DNA of 64,000 nt, taken from NCBI GenBank assembly GCA_017518735.1, contig JAFWTY010000008.1:103024-167023 (forward strand). The letters are read 5' to 3'. Every line of letters begins with the position of its first letter. Positions within the stretch are counted from its first letter, which is position 1. This document shows positions 8,011-18,758 of the stretch, piece by piece. The DNA is from Lachnospiraceae bacterium. Its GTDB lineage: Bacteria > Bacillota > Clostridia > Lachnospirales > Lachnospiraceae. The notes under the pieces were generated by a model. The model saw nothing but the letters and a program-made list of their open reading frames with translations. It was not told where the DNA came from and ran no database searches. The translations under genes were made by a program, and so were the position numbers.

Positions 8011-8713
8011 ATCTTCTCTCCTTCGCTGTCTGAATCTGCTCTTCAAGCGCAATAATCTTGTTTCGTTCCTCTTCCGTCATCTCGCGTTTCGGAACAACGT
8101 TGTCCAGTGCATCGAAATCCGGCTTCATCGAAAGGCCGACCTCTTTTCCGATTTCAAATGCTTTGATATTGGACTCCACAAACTTTTCTTTGACCGTTTT
8201 TGCAATGGTATTTTTCACGGTTTCTTCCTCGAAATGCAAAAATCGTGCGCCGAGTGCAACACCTAAAACCGCCACATTGAAAAACTTTGAGGATCCTAAC
8301 GGTGCACAGAGTTCATCTGCATTGACCACCGCCAGTTTCTGTATTTTCTGTTTCAAAAACCGAATCATTTCCCTGCCGTTATATCCTGTCGGCTGCAAGG
8401 ATTCGGTAACCGGCATCATCGGAATTTCGTTGACAATCACGGCACCGCCATCTTTTAAGAAATCCAGATTTCTTACTGCCTCGGAAGGCTCAAATGCAAT
8501 CAGTAAATCTGCGGAATGTTTCGGAATCAGCGGGGAATAAACATCCTCTCCGATTCGCACGTGACTGCTTACCGGACCTCCGCGCTGCGCCATTCCGATG
8601 GTTTCCGCGGAATGCACGGTTTCGTTATTCTCCATCGCACTTGCCGCAAGAAGCTTGGAAGCAAGTACCGTTCCCTGTCCGCCGACACCGCAAAGTAAGA
8701 TATTGTAAGACAT
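7994..8713 (-). CDS. iorB: Indolepyruvate:ferredoxin oxidoreductase, beta subunit
   Basis: This is the 239-residue gamma-type domain of a 2-oxoacid:ferredoxin oxidoreductase. It starts MSYNILLCGVGGQGTVLASKLLA and has the AQRGGPVSSHVRIG motif typical of IorB. With IorA it oxidatively decarboxylates aryl pyruvates to aryl-acetyl-CoA and reduces ferredoxin. The ATG at 8713 follows AAAAGGAGG and shares one base with the iorA stop (TAATG), so translation is coupled. The reading from 8779 lies inside iorA and is not used. Confidence 0.94.
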   Translation of the reverse strand: MSYNILLCGVGGQGTVLASKLLAASAMENNETVHSAETIGMAQRGGPVSSHVRIGEDVYSPLIPKHSADLLIAFEPSEAVRNLDFLKDGGAVIVNEIPMMPVTESLQPTGYNGREMIRFLKQKIQKLAVVNADELCAPLGSSKFFNVAVLGVALGARFLHFEEETVKNTIAKTVKEKFVESNIKAFEIGKEVGLSMKPDFDALDNVVPKREMTEEERNKIIALEEQIQTAKERRYETKQ

Positions 8714-10575
8714 TATCGCACCTCCTTTTCGATGGCTGCCACAGGGCAGATCTGTGTGCAAAGGCCGCAGCCTGTGCACAGGTTCGGATCGATGATTACT
8801 TTTTCATCCACAACGGAGATGGCCGGACAGCCAATCTCACGGATGCATTTTTTGCAGGAAATGCAACGATCGGAAATCACGCATTTCTCCGTTGCCTTTG
8901 TAATGGCAATACAGGGAGACTTGAAAATGATCGCTTTCACGCCGGACTCCGCGGCACATTCTTCTATCGCTTCCGTAGCCGCTTTTAGGTCAAGCGGATT
9001 CACGGTAAGAACCTTTTTTACTCCGAGGGCTTTTAATACCGCCTCGATGGAAATGGCATTTGCCACATCACCCATCATCGTAATACCGGTTCCGGGATGA
9101 GGCTGGTGACCCGTCATTGCGGTTGTGGAGTTATCCAGAACGCAGACGATCAGATCCGCCTGATTGTATACGGCATTTGCAACGCCCGTCATACCCGAAG
9201 CAAAAAACGTCGAGTCTCCGACAAACGCAAAATTCACACACTCTTCGTCTGTCCAGTGAAGGCCCTGTGCCATCGTAATACCGGCACCCATGCAAAGACA
9301 GGTATCGACCATATCAAGCGGCATGGCATTTCCGAGCGTATAACATCCGATATCGCCGGAGAAGTTTGCCTTCTTTCCTTTCATCGCGGATTTTACCGCA
9401 TAAAAACTTGCTCTGTGAGGGCAGCCTGCGCAGAGAACCGGAGCTCTCATCGGCGCCTTCGGCTCCTCCATCATCACTTCTTCGTTTCCGGAAAGACGGT
9501 CTTTGATTTTATCCACGACCCCTTCAAAGGCTTTCTTTCCGGGATCTTCCGGCTTTCTTTCTCCTAAGAAAAGGCCGATGGCCTCGGCTACGCCTTCCGC
9601 AGTATTTTCGCCTGCCGTCGGCATATGTCCGGTATGCTTTCCGTACACCGAAAGATTTAATTTATGCTTTCCCGAAAGCAGCAACACTTCCTCTTCGAGG
9701 TAGGGGAAGAGTTCTTCGACTGCAAGAACCTCTTCAATTCCCTTCAATGCATTTAAAAGGAATGTTTCGGGCAGAGGATGCGGTGTCGCAACATGGATCA
9801 ATGTCACGTCATCACGGTCCTGCAGATATTCTTTTGCATAAGCATAGCTTACGCCGCCGGCAATTACTGCTTTCTTATTTCCTTCTTTTCCTGTAAATGA
9901 ATTACATTTGTAGGATGAAAAATCTTCTCCGATTTCCGGATTTCTCTTTTCGATCATCTCGTGATTCATTCTCGAAAGCCTCGGGAAGATTACGAAACGC
10001 TTGGAATTTTTGACAAAGCCCGGAATCTCCTTCGGAGTCGCCGTTTCATCATAGGTAACTGCCGCATATGCATGATCGATTCTTGTCGTGGGGCGGAAAA
10101 GCACGGGAGTTTTGTATTTTTCCGAATAATCAAAAGCGTCCTGAATCATCTTGTATGCTTCTTCCACACTCGACGGATCAAAAACGGGAATCCTGCAATA
10201 CTTCGCAAAAAGTCTCGTATCCTGCTCTGTCTGGGACGAAATAGGGCCCGGATCATCCGCGGAAACGATTACGACGCCGCCTTCCACGCCGACATAGGCC
10301 AGACTCATCAATGCGTCGGATGCGACGTTCAGTCCCATCATCTTCATCGTGACAAGACATCTGGCTCCTGCATAGGAAGCACCTGCTACCACTTCCATAG
10401 CGGATTTTTCATTGACAGACCATTCCACGTGAATGGCCTTATTAGTATTGTGTTTAGCAATCGTATCGATGATTTCCGAGGAGGGTGTTCCCGGATATCC
10501 GCAGGCTACATTGACACCTGCCGCGATCGCACCGAGGGCAATCGCCGAATTCCCCATCATATACTCTGTTTTCAT
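8713..10575 (-). CDS. iorA: Indolepyruvate:ferredoxin oxidoreductase, alpha subunit
   Basis: The 620-residue subunit contains the pyrimidine-binding domain (GYPGTPSSE near residue 25), the thiamine-diphosphate-binding domain (GDIGCYTLGNAMPL and GDSTFFASGM) and a C-terminal 2x[4Fe-4S] ferredoxin domain from about residue 565. The cluster ligands are CxxCxxCx5CP in CISCKKCIREIGCP and CxxCxxCx3CP in CTGCGLCTQICP. It handles aromatic 2-oxo acids made by transamination of Trp, Phe and Tyr. The ATG at 10575 follows GAGGAAACAGA and overlaps the upstream lgt-like stop as ATGA. Confidence 0.95.
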   Translation of the reverse strand: MKTEYMMGNSAIALGAIAAGVNVACGYPGTPSSEIIDTIAKHNTNKAIHVEWSVNEKSAMEVVAGASYAGARCLVTMKMMGLNVASDALMSLAYVGVEGGVVIVSADDPGPISSQTEQDTRLFAKYCRIPVFDPSSVEEAYKMIQDAFDYSEKYKTPVLFRPTTRIDHAYAAVTYDETATPKEIPGFVKNSKRFVIFPRLSRMNHEMIEKRNPEIGEDFSSYKCNSFTGKEGNKKAVIAGGVSYAYAKEYLQDRDDVTLIHVATPHPLPETFLLNALKGIEEVLAVEELFPYLEEEVLLLSGKHKLNLSVYGKHTGHMPTAGENTAEGVAEAIGLFLGERKPEDPGKKAFEGVVDKIKDRLSGNEEVMMEEPKAPMRAPVLCAGCPHRASFYAVKSAMKGKKANFSGDIGCYTLGNAMPLDMVDTCLCMGAGITMAQGLHWTDEECVNFAFVGDSTFFASGMTGVANAVYNQADLIVCVLDNSTTAMTGHQPHPGTGITMMGDVANAISIEAVLKALGVKKVLTVNPLDLKAATEAIEECAAESGVKAIIFKSPCIAITKATEKCVISDRCISCKKCIREIGCPAISVVDEKVIIDPNLCTGCGLCTQICPVAAIEKEVR

Positions 10576-11471
10576 TCTGTTTCCTCTGAAGTTGCTTTCT
10601 TTTTCTTTCTCAATTCTCCATTATACCACTTTTCAAGGAAGTTTTTCTCTGTCGGACAAATCAGACAATAAATTCCAAGCGGTACCACGAGCATGCTGAT
10701 GTACTGGGACGTGGAGAAGGGTCCCCAGAGGCCTCTGATAAGGTCTCCTCTGTACATTTCCGTAATAAAGCGAAGGATTCCGTATAATACAAAATACACG
10801 CCGATAGGACGGTAATAATTCTTTTTATTTTTCTGGAATATCGTGTAGAACAGCACGATAAGGAAGATAACCAAAAGACCTGCTGCCTCGATCAACTGGA
10901 TCGGTATGCAGTATGCGCCGATTCTTTCGTTATATATGTAAAAACCATGAAACAGCGGTAAGTCTCCGTGTTCAAAAATACCGAGTTCATTCATTTCATT
11001 CACGCGATGAACTTCGGCAACTTTTCCGAAACAGCATCCACCGATGGTACAGCCGATACGGCCGAACATATGAAACAGGGGTACCCCCGCAACAGATGTA
11101 CGAAGCCAGTTTCTGGTATCTTCCTTGAAATATTGGGAATACACCATGAATCCGACAAATATACCGAGCATTCCGCCGTAGAAAACAAGTCCCGCCGAAA
11201 ACATTTCCCTAAACTTGGCAAAATCCGTAAAGAGATATCGGATTGCTTCCAGATTGTTTTTAACAGCCGTAAACTGATATACAATTGCAGCACCGATTCC
11301 TCCAAAAAAAGCGCAATAAACCAGATAGATAAAACGATTGAAGAAATCCGCCTTTTCTTTATATGCTTTATGCATAATGAAACTGTATACGACGGCAACC
11401 AGCATACCGACCAAAGCCGCAGCTCCGTATGAACTGAAGGGTCTTCCGAACAGGTTTAAATAAGGATGCAT
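10572..11471 (-). CDS. lgt: Prolipoprotein diacylglyceryl transferase-like membrane protein
   Basis: The 299-residue protein has about seven hydrophobic helices and the Lgt-type segment FGRIGCTIGGCCFGK (about 136-150). Lgt adds diacylglycerol from phosphatidylglycerol to lipoprotein cysteines. Two usual positions differ here: the FHGG motif with the catalytic His reads FYGG, and the Asn of GRIGN is Cys. Divergent Lgt-like proteins with FYGG and GCC are common in Clostridia, so the family is secure but the activity is not. It heads the operon with iorA and has no obvious own promoter in the 27 bases after the upstream terminator. The GAGG-like site is 12 bases from the ATG. Confidence 0.8.
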   Translation of the reverse strand: MHPYLNLFGRPFSSYGAAALVGMLVAVVYSFIMHKAYKEKADFFNRFIYLVYCAFFGGIGAAIVYQFTAVKNNLEAIRYLFTDFAKFREMFSAGLVFYGGMLGIFVGFMVYSQYFKEDTRNWLRTSVAGVPLFHMFGRIGCTIGGCCFGKVAEVHRVNEMNELGIFEHGDLPLFHGFYIYNERIGAYCIPIQLIEAAGLLVIFLIVLFYTIFQKNKKNYYRPIGVYFVLYGILRFITEMYRGDLIRGLWGPFSTSQYISMLVVPLGIYCLICPTEKNFLEKWYNGELRKKKKATSEETE

Positions 11472-11497
11472 GATGAAAATAACCTCGGGTGAATTCT

Positions 11498-11531
11498 TTA
11501 AAAAAGCTCCGGTACAAAAGCACCGGAGCTT
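11498..11531 (-). terminator. Rho-independent terminator
   Basis: Ten-base arms AAGCTCCGGT/ACCGGAGCTT around an 8-base loop are followed on the minus strand by a T run. It ends the single-gene transcript of 11563-11874 and sits just before the lgt-like gene, which may therefore depend on read-through or a hidden promoter. Confidence 0.85.
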
Positions 11532-11562
11532 CTTTGTTTGTACATTTTCTTAGTAATTCAAA

Positions 11563-11874
11563 TTACTGCATGGTAGCCCATGCTTCAACAGCTGTAGCTG
11601 CACCGGCTGCTGCACAATAGCAGATACCGCAGATGATACCACCAACGATACCGATAATGCTCAAGATTAAACCGATGATACTGGTAACCTTTGCTGCCTT
11701 GGTGAAGCCGTTTACTGCACCTTCTTCTGCAGCTTTCTTCTGGAAGTTAAAGGAGATGATTGCACATACAAGACCTGCAACACCGCAGACTGCGAAGGTC
11801 TCCCATCCGTTAACGCCTAATACAAGGCTGGCAATACCGAGTGCCATTGCTGTAATACTATTCTTTTTGCTCAT
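11563..11874 (-). CDS. Small DUF4190-like membrane protein
   Basis: This 103-residue protein contains three hydrophobic segments (ITAMALGIASLVLG, FAVCGVAGLVCAIISF, VTSIIGLILSIIGIVGG) separated by a short charged stretch, and a Cys/Ala-rich end. It resembles the membrane core of the DUF4190-like proteins at 1.2-3.2 kb without the long low-complexity N-terminus. The ATG at 11874 follows GGGAGG. A strong promoter (11926-11954) and a terminator make it a single-gene unit, so it is probably well expressed. Function unknown. Confidence 0.75.
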   Translation of the reverse strand: MSKKNSITAMALGIASLVLGVNGWETFAVCGVAGLVCAIISFNFQKKAAEEGAVNGFTKAAKVTSIIGLILSIIGIVGGIICGICYCAAAGAATAVEAWATMQ

Positions 11875-11925
11875 TGTTAATTTCCTCCCTCTTTTATTCA
11901 CAAAAAGCACATTTCTGTTTATATT

Positions 11926-11954
11926 ATCATACTACCGTCATTATTAATTTTCAA
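11926..11954 (-). promoter_or_regulatory. SigA-type promoter for the small membrane protein
   Basis: On the minus strand TTGAAA is followed after 17 bases by TATGAT, 52 bases upstream of the ATG at 11874. An AT-rich tract lies upstream. Confidence 0.75.
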
Positions 11955-12010
11955 TAAAAAATTATAAATTTTTTATAATTTCTTTTTGTTGTAACCATTG
12001 ATTTTACTAA

Positions 12011-12046
12011 TAAAAACCCGCATTCTCCATATCCGGAAAATGCGGG
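12011..12046 (-). terminator. gdhA terminator
   Basis: CCCGCATT/AATGCGGG arms on the minus strand are followed by TTTTTA. It lies about 50 bases past the gdhA stop. Confidence 0.85.
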
Positions 12047-12094
12047 AATATTATTTTGGTTTAATTAATACGGAATCCTATTCGATTCTTCAAA

Positions 12095-13456
<1,362 letters not shown>

Positions 13457-13544
13457 TTATTTGTTTCTCCAAAGAGGAAACCCTATGTTTACCACGCTTT
13501 GAAGAAAAATACTTTACTGCATTAAACTAATAAAACCACGAAAA

Positions 13545-13573
13545 ATTATAATTCCATTTTTTTTCGATTGCAA
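13545..13573 (-). promoter_or_regulatory. Strong SigA-type promoter for gdhA
   Basis: On the minus strand TTGCAA is followed after 17 bases by TATAAT. The -35 box directly follows the T run of the ATP synthase terminator. The leader of about 100 bases holds a possible GGTTTCCTCTTTGGAGAAAC stem-loop. Confidence 0.8.
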
Positions 13574-13617
13574 TAAAAAAGTGAGGAAAACTTCGAAAAA
13601 ATCGTTGTTTTCCCCAC
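13572..13617 (-). terminator. ATP synthase operon terminator
   Basis: GTGGGGAAAAC and GTTTTCCTCAC arms (one G-T pair) with a 15-base loop are followed by TTTTTTATT on the minus strand. It lies 44 bases past the atpC stop. Confidence 0.85.
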
Positions 13618-13660
13618 ATTTTTCACATTTTTTTAATAAATACCTATCTAAGTGCTGTGT

Positions 13661-14089
13661 TTAATCCAGATCCTGATAAGTGCCTTTTCTCTTTAAGCGC
13701 AGACGGGACATTTCACGCTCTATACGAAGACGGCTTGCACGGAATTCGCGGATGCTCTGCTGACGGAGCATTTCTTCCTTCTCTTCTTCCATTGCATGAC
13801 GCGCACGGTTTTCATCGATCTCTTCGGGACGTTCCGCGGTAACTGCCAGAATCAGTACCTGATTGTCCTCCATTAAGAAGGTTCCGTTACTGATGGCCGC
13901 ATAAACCTTACCTTCTCCCGGCACGATGAATTCCAGAATACCCGGAACAATCGCCGCGATCGTATTCTGATGATCCGCCAGGATTCCGTAGTGACCGTCG
14001 GAAATCGGCAAAATCAGCGATTCGCAGGGACCGTCGTAGAAGGTTTTTTCTGCAGTTAGAATTTTCAAATCAAATGTCTTCAAATGCAC
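13661..14089 (-). CDS. atpC: ATP synthase epsilon subunit
   Basis: This central-stalk subunit couples rotation and can inhibit hydrolysis through its C-terminal helices. The 142-residue protein has the N-terminal beta-sandwich (FDLKILTAEKTFYDG, GHYGILADHQ) and a C-terminal helical hairpin (ENRARHAMEEEKEEML onward), so both domains are present. The start is GTG at 14089 after AAAGGA. It is the last gene of the operon, 19 bases downstream of atpD. Confidence 0.94.
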   Translation of the reverse strand: MHLKTFDLKILTAEKTFYDGPCESLILPISDGHYGILADHQNTIAAIVPGILEFIVPGEGKVYAAISNGTFLMEDNQVLILAVTAERPEEIDENRARHAMEEEKEEMLRQQSIREFRASRLRIEREMSRLRLKRKGTYQDLD

Positions 14090-14108
14090 TGTCCTTTATT
14101 ACTACTGA

Positions 14109-15530
<1,422 letters not shown>

Positions 15531-16508
15531 TTATGACTCTTCCGATTCGTTTTCTTTTGCCATTTTTTCCTGCAACATACGAATCAGTTCTTTCTGACGA
15601 TTCAGCGCCTTTCTCTCGCGCTTTCTCTTCATGGCTTTTGCGCCGGCGGAAATCTCTGTGATTTCCTGTGTAATCATCGCCTGTCTGGTGTGATTGTACT
15701 GCACACGCAGGTCGTTTAAGATTTCCTGCGAGTTGCGGTTTGCCGAATCCATTGCGTTCATACGTGCGCTCTGCTCCGACGCAAAACTGTCCACCAGCGC
15801 ACCGTAAACAATACCGAGCACGTAACTTTCAATGGTATTATCCAGCACTTCACTCAAGTTCGGCATGAACTTAAACGGCGTTTTGACTTCTCTTTCCCAT
15901 GCGGGAGGCGCGATGTTAAAATCGGCCTTATGGAAAGGCAAAAGACGCATCACCTGCGCTTCCTCGGTAAAGGAATTCTGATAGTCCGTAAAAATAACAT
16001 ACATTTTGGTAATCTCACCGTTGTCATACTTTTCAAGCAGAACATTGGTGATTTCTCTGGCACGGGAAAGGTTCGGATCCTGTGCTGTATAACGGAACGA
16101 CTGCTCGATCGGAATGTGGTGCGTCGTAAAATAATGTCTTCCGCACTCGCCGACGACAAAAAGCAGATTGTCGTCATGTTCTCCCATCATGCGCATCGCT
16201 TCCTTGATTACGTTCTGGTTATAAGCTCCGGCAAGTCCCTTATCCGCGGTAATTACGAGATAACCCCACGTTCCCTCCAGTTCTTCCATAACACCCTTCG
16301 GGAAAAAATAGCGGCTGTGTACGTTTTCATCGATACGGAAAATTCTCTTGATCTCGTGAGAAACCGCATCAAAATAGGGACGTGTGGCTTCGAAGTTCTT
16401 TCTTGCCTTACGCAACTTCGTAGAGGAAATCAAATACATCGCACTCGTGATTTTTCTGGTATCCTGTACGCTCTTTATTCGGTTTTTAATTTCCTTGATA
16501 CTGGACAT
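15531..16508 (-). CDS. atpG: ATP synthase gamma subunit with charged C-terminal extension
   Basis: This rotor shaft subunit starts MSSIKEIKNRIKSVQDTRKITSAM and reaches the conserved end ITQEITEISAGAKA. About 33 more residues follow, rich in Lys, Arg and Glu. At 325 residues it is longer than the usual 285 or so. The N- and C-terminal helices that form the coiled coil inside the alpha/beta ring are intact. The ATG at 16508 shares one base with the atpA stop (TAATG). The tail would extend at the top of the shaft, inside or above the alpha/beta crown, which is also where the altered alpha N-terminus sits. Confidence 0.93.
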   Translation of the reverse strand: MSSIKEIKNRIKSVQDTRKITSAMYLISSTKLRKARKNFEATRPYFDAVSHEIKRIFRIDENVHSRYFFPKGVMEELEGTWGYLVITADKGLAGAYNQNVIKEAMRMMGEHDDNLLFVVGECGRHYFTTHHIPIEQSFRYTAQDPNLSRAREITNVLLEKYDNGEITKMYVIFTDYQNSFTEEAQVMRLLPFHKADFNIAPPAWEREVKTPFKFMPNLSEVLDNTIESYVLGIVYGALVDSFASEQSARMNAMDSANRNSQEILNDLRVQYNHTRQAMITQEITEISAGAKAMKRKRERKALNRQKELIRMLQEKMAKENESEES

Positions 16509-18250
16509 TAAAAGCCTTTCTTCGTCATGAATTCCTTGGCAACGGAAAGGATTTCCGCTCTGATTTCATCGTCTAAGGTCTCGCTTCCGTGGATACGGTC
16601 TGCTATATCACGACGGTTTGTCTCAAAATAAGTAAGCATTTCTTCCGCAACCTTGTTGATCTGCTTTTCCGGCACCGGAACAAACATTTTTCCGAGGGCT
16701 GCCACAAGAAGAATAACCTCCTGCTCACCGGAGTAAGGGCTGTACTGTTTCTGTCTTAAGATACGCATCAGGCCCTTGCCGTAAAGAAGCTGGTTCTTGG
16801 TTGCATCATCCAGGTCGGATGAGAACTGTGTAAAGACTTCCATTTCACGGAACTGTGCCAAATCCAGACGCAAGGTTCCGGTTGCCTTCTTCATCGCCTT
16901 CGTCTGCGCATCGCCGCCTACACGGGATACGGAAAGACCGACGTTAACCGCGGGACGCTGACCTTCGAAGAAAAGTGCCGTCTCCAGGAAAATCTGTCCG
17001 TCGGTAATGGAAATGATATTGGTCGGAATATAGGCGGAAACGTCACCGGCCTGTGTTTCCACGATCGGAAGTGCCGTCATGGAACCTCCGCCCAGGTCGT
17101 CACTTAAGTGTGCGGCACGCTCCAGCAGTCTGGAATGCAGGTAGAATACGTCACCGGGATAAGCTTCACGTCCCGGGGAACGATCCAGCAGAAGACTTAA
17201 GGAACGATATGCGATGGCATGCTTCGACAGATCATCGTAAATGATTAAAACGTCCTGACCGTTTCGCATGAAATATTCACCGAGTGCACAGCCTGCATAA
17301 GGTGCAATATATTGAACAGGCGCTGCTTCCGATGCGGAAGCGTTGACGATGATGGTATATTCCATCGCGCCTTTGTTTTTCAAATTGTTTACGAGCTGGG
17401 CTACGCTCGATGCTTTTTGGCCGATGGCTACGTAAATGCAGACAACGTCCTTGCCCTTCTGATTCGTAATGGTATCCAGTGCAATTGCGGTTTTACCGGT
17501 CTGGCGGTCACCAATGATCAATTCTCTTTGTCCGCGGCCGATCGGGAACATGGAGTCGATGGAAAGGATTCCGGTCTCCATGGGACGGTTTACGGGCTGA
17601 CGGTCAATGATACCGGGTGCCTCGCTTTCAATCGGATAATACTCCTTCGATTCAATGGTTCCTCGTCCGTCAATCGGCTCACCGAGCGGGTTAACGACTC
17701 TTCCCAAGAAATTCTGTCCGACCGGAATACCTGCCGTTTTGCCGGTACGATAAACGCTGCTGCCTTCCATAATCGGAGCATCGTCCGAAAAAAGAATACA
17801 GCCGACTTCGTCGTGTCGAAGTTCCAAAACCATACCGCGAATACCGTCGGTAAAAATCAGGATTTCTCCGTACGTAACATTCTCCAGACCTTCGACGGTT
17901 GCGATTCCGTCACCTACCGTAAGAACGGTACCGACTTCACGTGCAATCGCGGAAGGCGTCCAGGAATGTACGGTTTCCTTCATCAGAGGAATGACGTTAT
18001 CCGATCTTTTTGCCAGATATTCAAGCTTCTCACGAAGCTGTTCAAATTTACCTTCTTTACTCCAGTCGTAGACATCGTTTCCGATCTCTAAACGGAATCC
18101 GCCGGGAAATTCCTTGGAATGTACCCAGGATACGGAAATCTCCTTCTCGTACTTCTCGGAAAGGAATTTGACAAATCCTTCCATTTGCGCATCGGTAGGA
18201 GCTTTTTCCGAATACAGATATGCTCTGGTATTACTGCTTAAACTACTCAT
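16508..18250 (-). CDS. atpA: ATP synthase alpha subunit with N-terminal delta-like domain
   Basis: From about residue 104 to the end (580) this is a regular alpha subunit, with Walker A GDRQTGKT at 247-254 and LGEPIDGRG. That loop is at 169 in E. coli, so about 78 residues are extra. Residues 18-78 match the delta subunit C-terminal domain by pattern: a helix (AQMEGFVKFLSEKY), two strands (KEISVSWVHSKEFPGGFRLEIG), then NDVYDWSKEGKFEQLREKL, like the delta signature GG.....GD.v.DgSv.g.Le.L. The usual alpha N-terminal helix that binds delta is not recognisable. No atpH gene precedes it; atpF overlaps its start by 8 bases. The ATG at 18250 follows AAGGAA. I infer a delta-alpha fusion. See findings. 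Confidence 0.93.
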   Translation of the reverse strand: MSSLSSNTRAYLYSEKAPTDAQMEGFVKFLSEKYEKEISVSWVHSKEFPGGFRLEIGNDVYDWSKEGKFEQLREKLEYLAKRSDNVIPLMKETVHSWTPSAIAREVGTVLTVGDGIATVEGLENVTYGEILIFTDGIRGMVLELRHDEVGCILFSDDAPIMEGSSVYRTGKTAGIPVGQNFLGRVVNPLGEPIDGRGTIESKEYYPIESEAPGIIDRQPVNRPMETGILSIDSMFPIGRGQRELIIGDRQTGKTAIALDTITNQKGKDVVCIYVAIGQKASSVAQLVNNLKNKGAMEYTIIVNASASEAAPVQYIAPYAGCALGEYFMRNGQDVLIIYDDLSKHAIAYRSLSLLLDRSPGREAYPGDVFYLHSRLLERAAHLSDDLGGGSMTALPIVETQAGDVSAYIPTNIISITDGQIFLETALFFEGQRPAVNVGLSVSRVGGDAQTKAMKKATGTLRLDLAQFREMEVFTQFSSDLDDATKNQLLYGKGLMRILRQKQYSPYSGEQEVILLVAALGKMFVPVPEKQINKVAEEMLTYFETNRRDIADRIHGSETLDDEIRAEILSVAKEFMTKKGF

Positions 18251-18737
18251 TCTTTGCGTTTCCTTCCGCGCTCTTTAAGAACTCATCATAACTCTTCGAT
18301 ACATCGGCACTGAGCACAATCTTTTCGGTTGCGGTCGTGACGATATCCGCAATTTCTCTCTGTGCTTCGGCAATGATCTTGTCATGTTCCAGTTCGCCAC
18401 GTTTCTTTGCAGCTTCCACGATGGTCACGGCTTCTGCCTTGGCCTGCTCGATTACTCTTGCACGCTCTTCGGCATTCTTCGTGCCGGCTTCCGTCTTCAT
18501 AGCGGCAATTTCTTCCTCGGCACCTGCGATTTTTTCTTCGTATTCCGCCTTGGTCTTTTCCGCGTCTGCGAGCGCCTGTTCGGCATCGTCATGCTGTTTC
18601 TTGTAGCCTGCTTCTCTCTTTTCCATAAAGTCCTTAACGGGCTTGTAAAGGAAGAAATACAGTGCAGCAAACAGAATTGTGAAATTCAATAAATGCAGCA
18701 AAATCTGCTGCCAGTCAATATTCAAAGGCACTTTCAT
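18243..18737 (-). CDS. atpF: ATP synthase b subunit
   Basis: This peripheral stalk subunit has one N-terminal membrane helix (about residues 12-32, LHLLNFTILFAALYFFLY) followed by a long Glu/Ala/Lys-rich coiled coil to the end. The 164 residues are normal. The PVKDFMEKRE turn after the helix is typical. Only one b gene is present, so a homodimeric stalk is expected. The ATG at 18737 follows GGAGAG. Its stop lies inside atpA, so translation of the two is coupled, and there is no room for a delta gene between them. Confidence 0.94.
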   Translation of the reverse strand: MKVPLNIDWQQILLHLLNFTILFAALYFFLYKPVKDFMEKREAGYKKQHDDAEQALADAEKTKAEYEEKIAGAEEEIAAMKTEAGTKNAEERARVIEQAKAEAVTIVEAAKKRGELEHDKIIAEAQREIADIVTTATEKIVLSADVSKSYDEFLKSAEGNAKNE

Positions 18738-18758
18738 GATTAACTCTCCGCGTTTTTG

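Noticed and set aside
17996..18250. A frameshifted or hidden separate atpH gene upstream of atpA
   Set aside because: The delta-like stretch is in frame with alpha, has no stop, and atpF overlaps the atpA start by 8 bases. A normal delta gene of about 180 codons does not fit.
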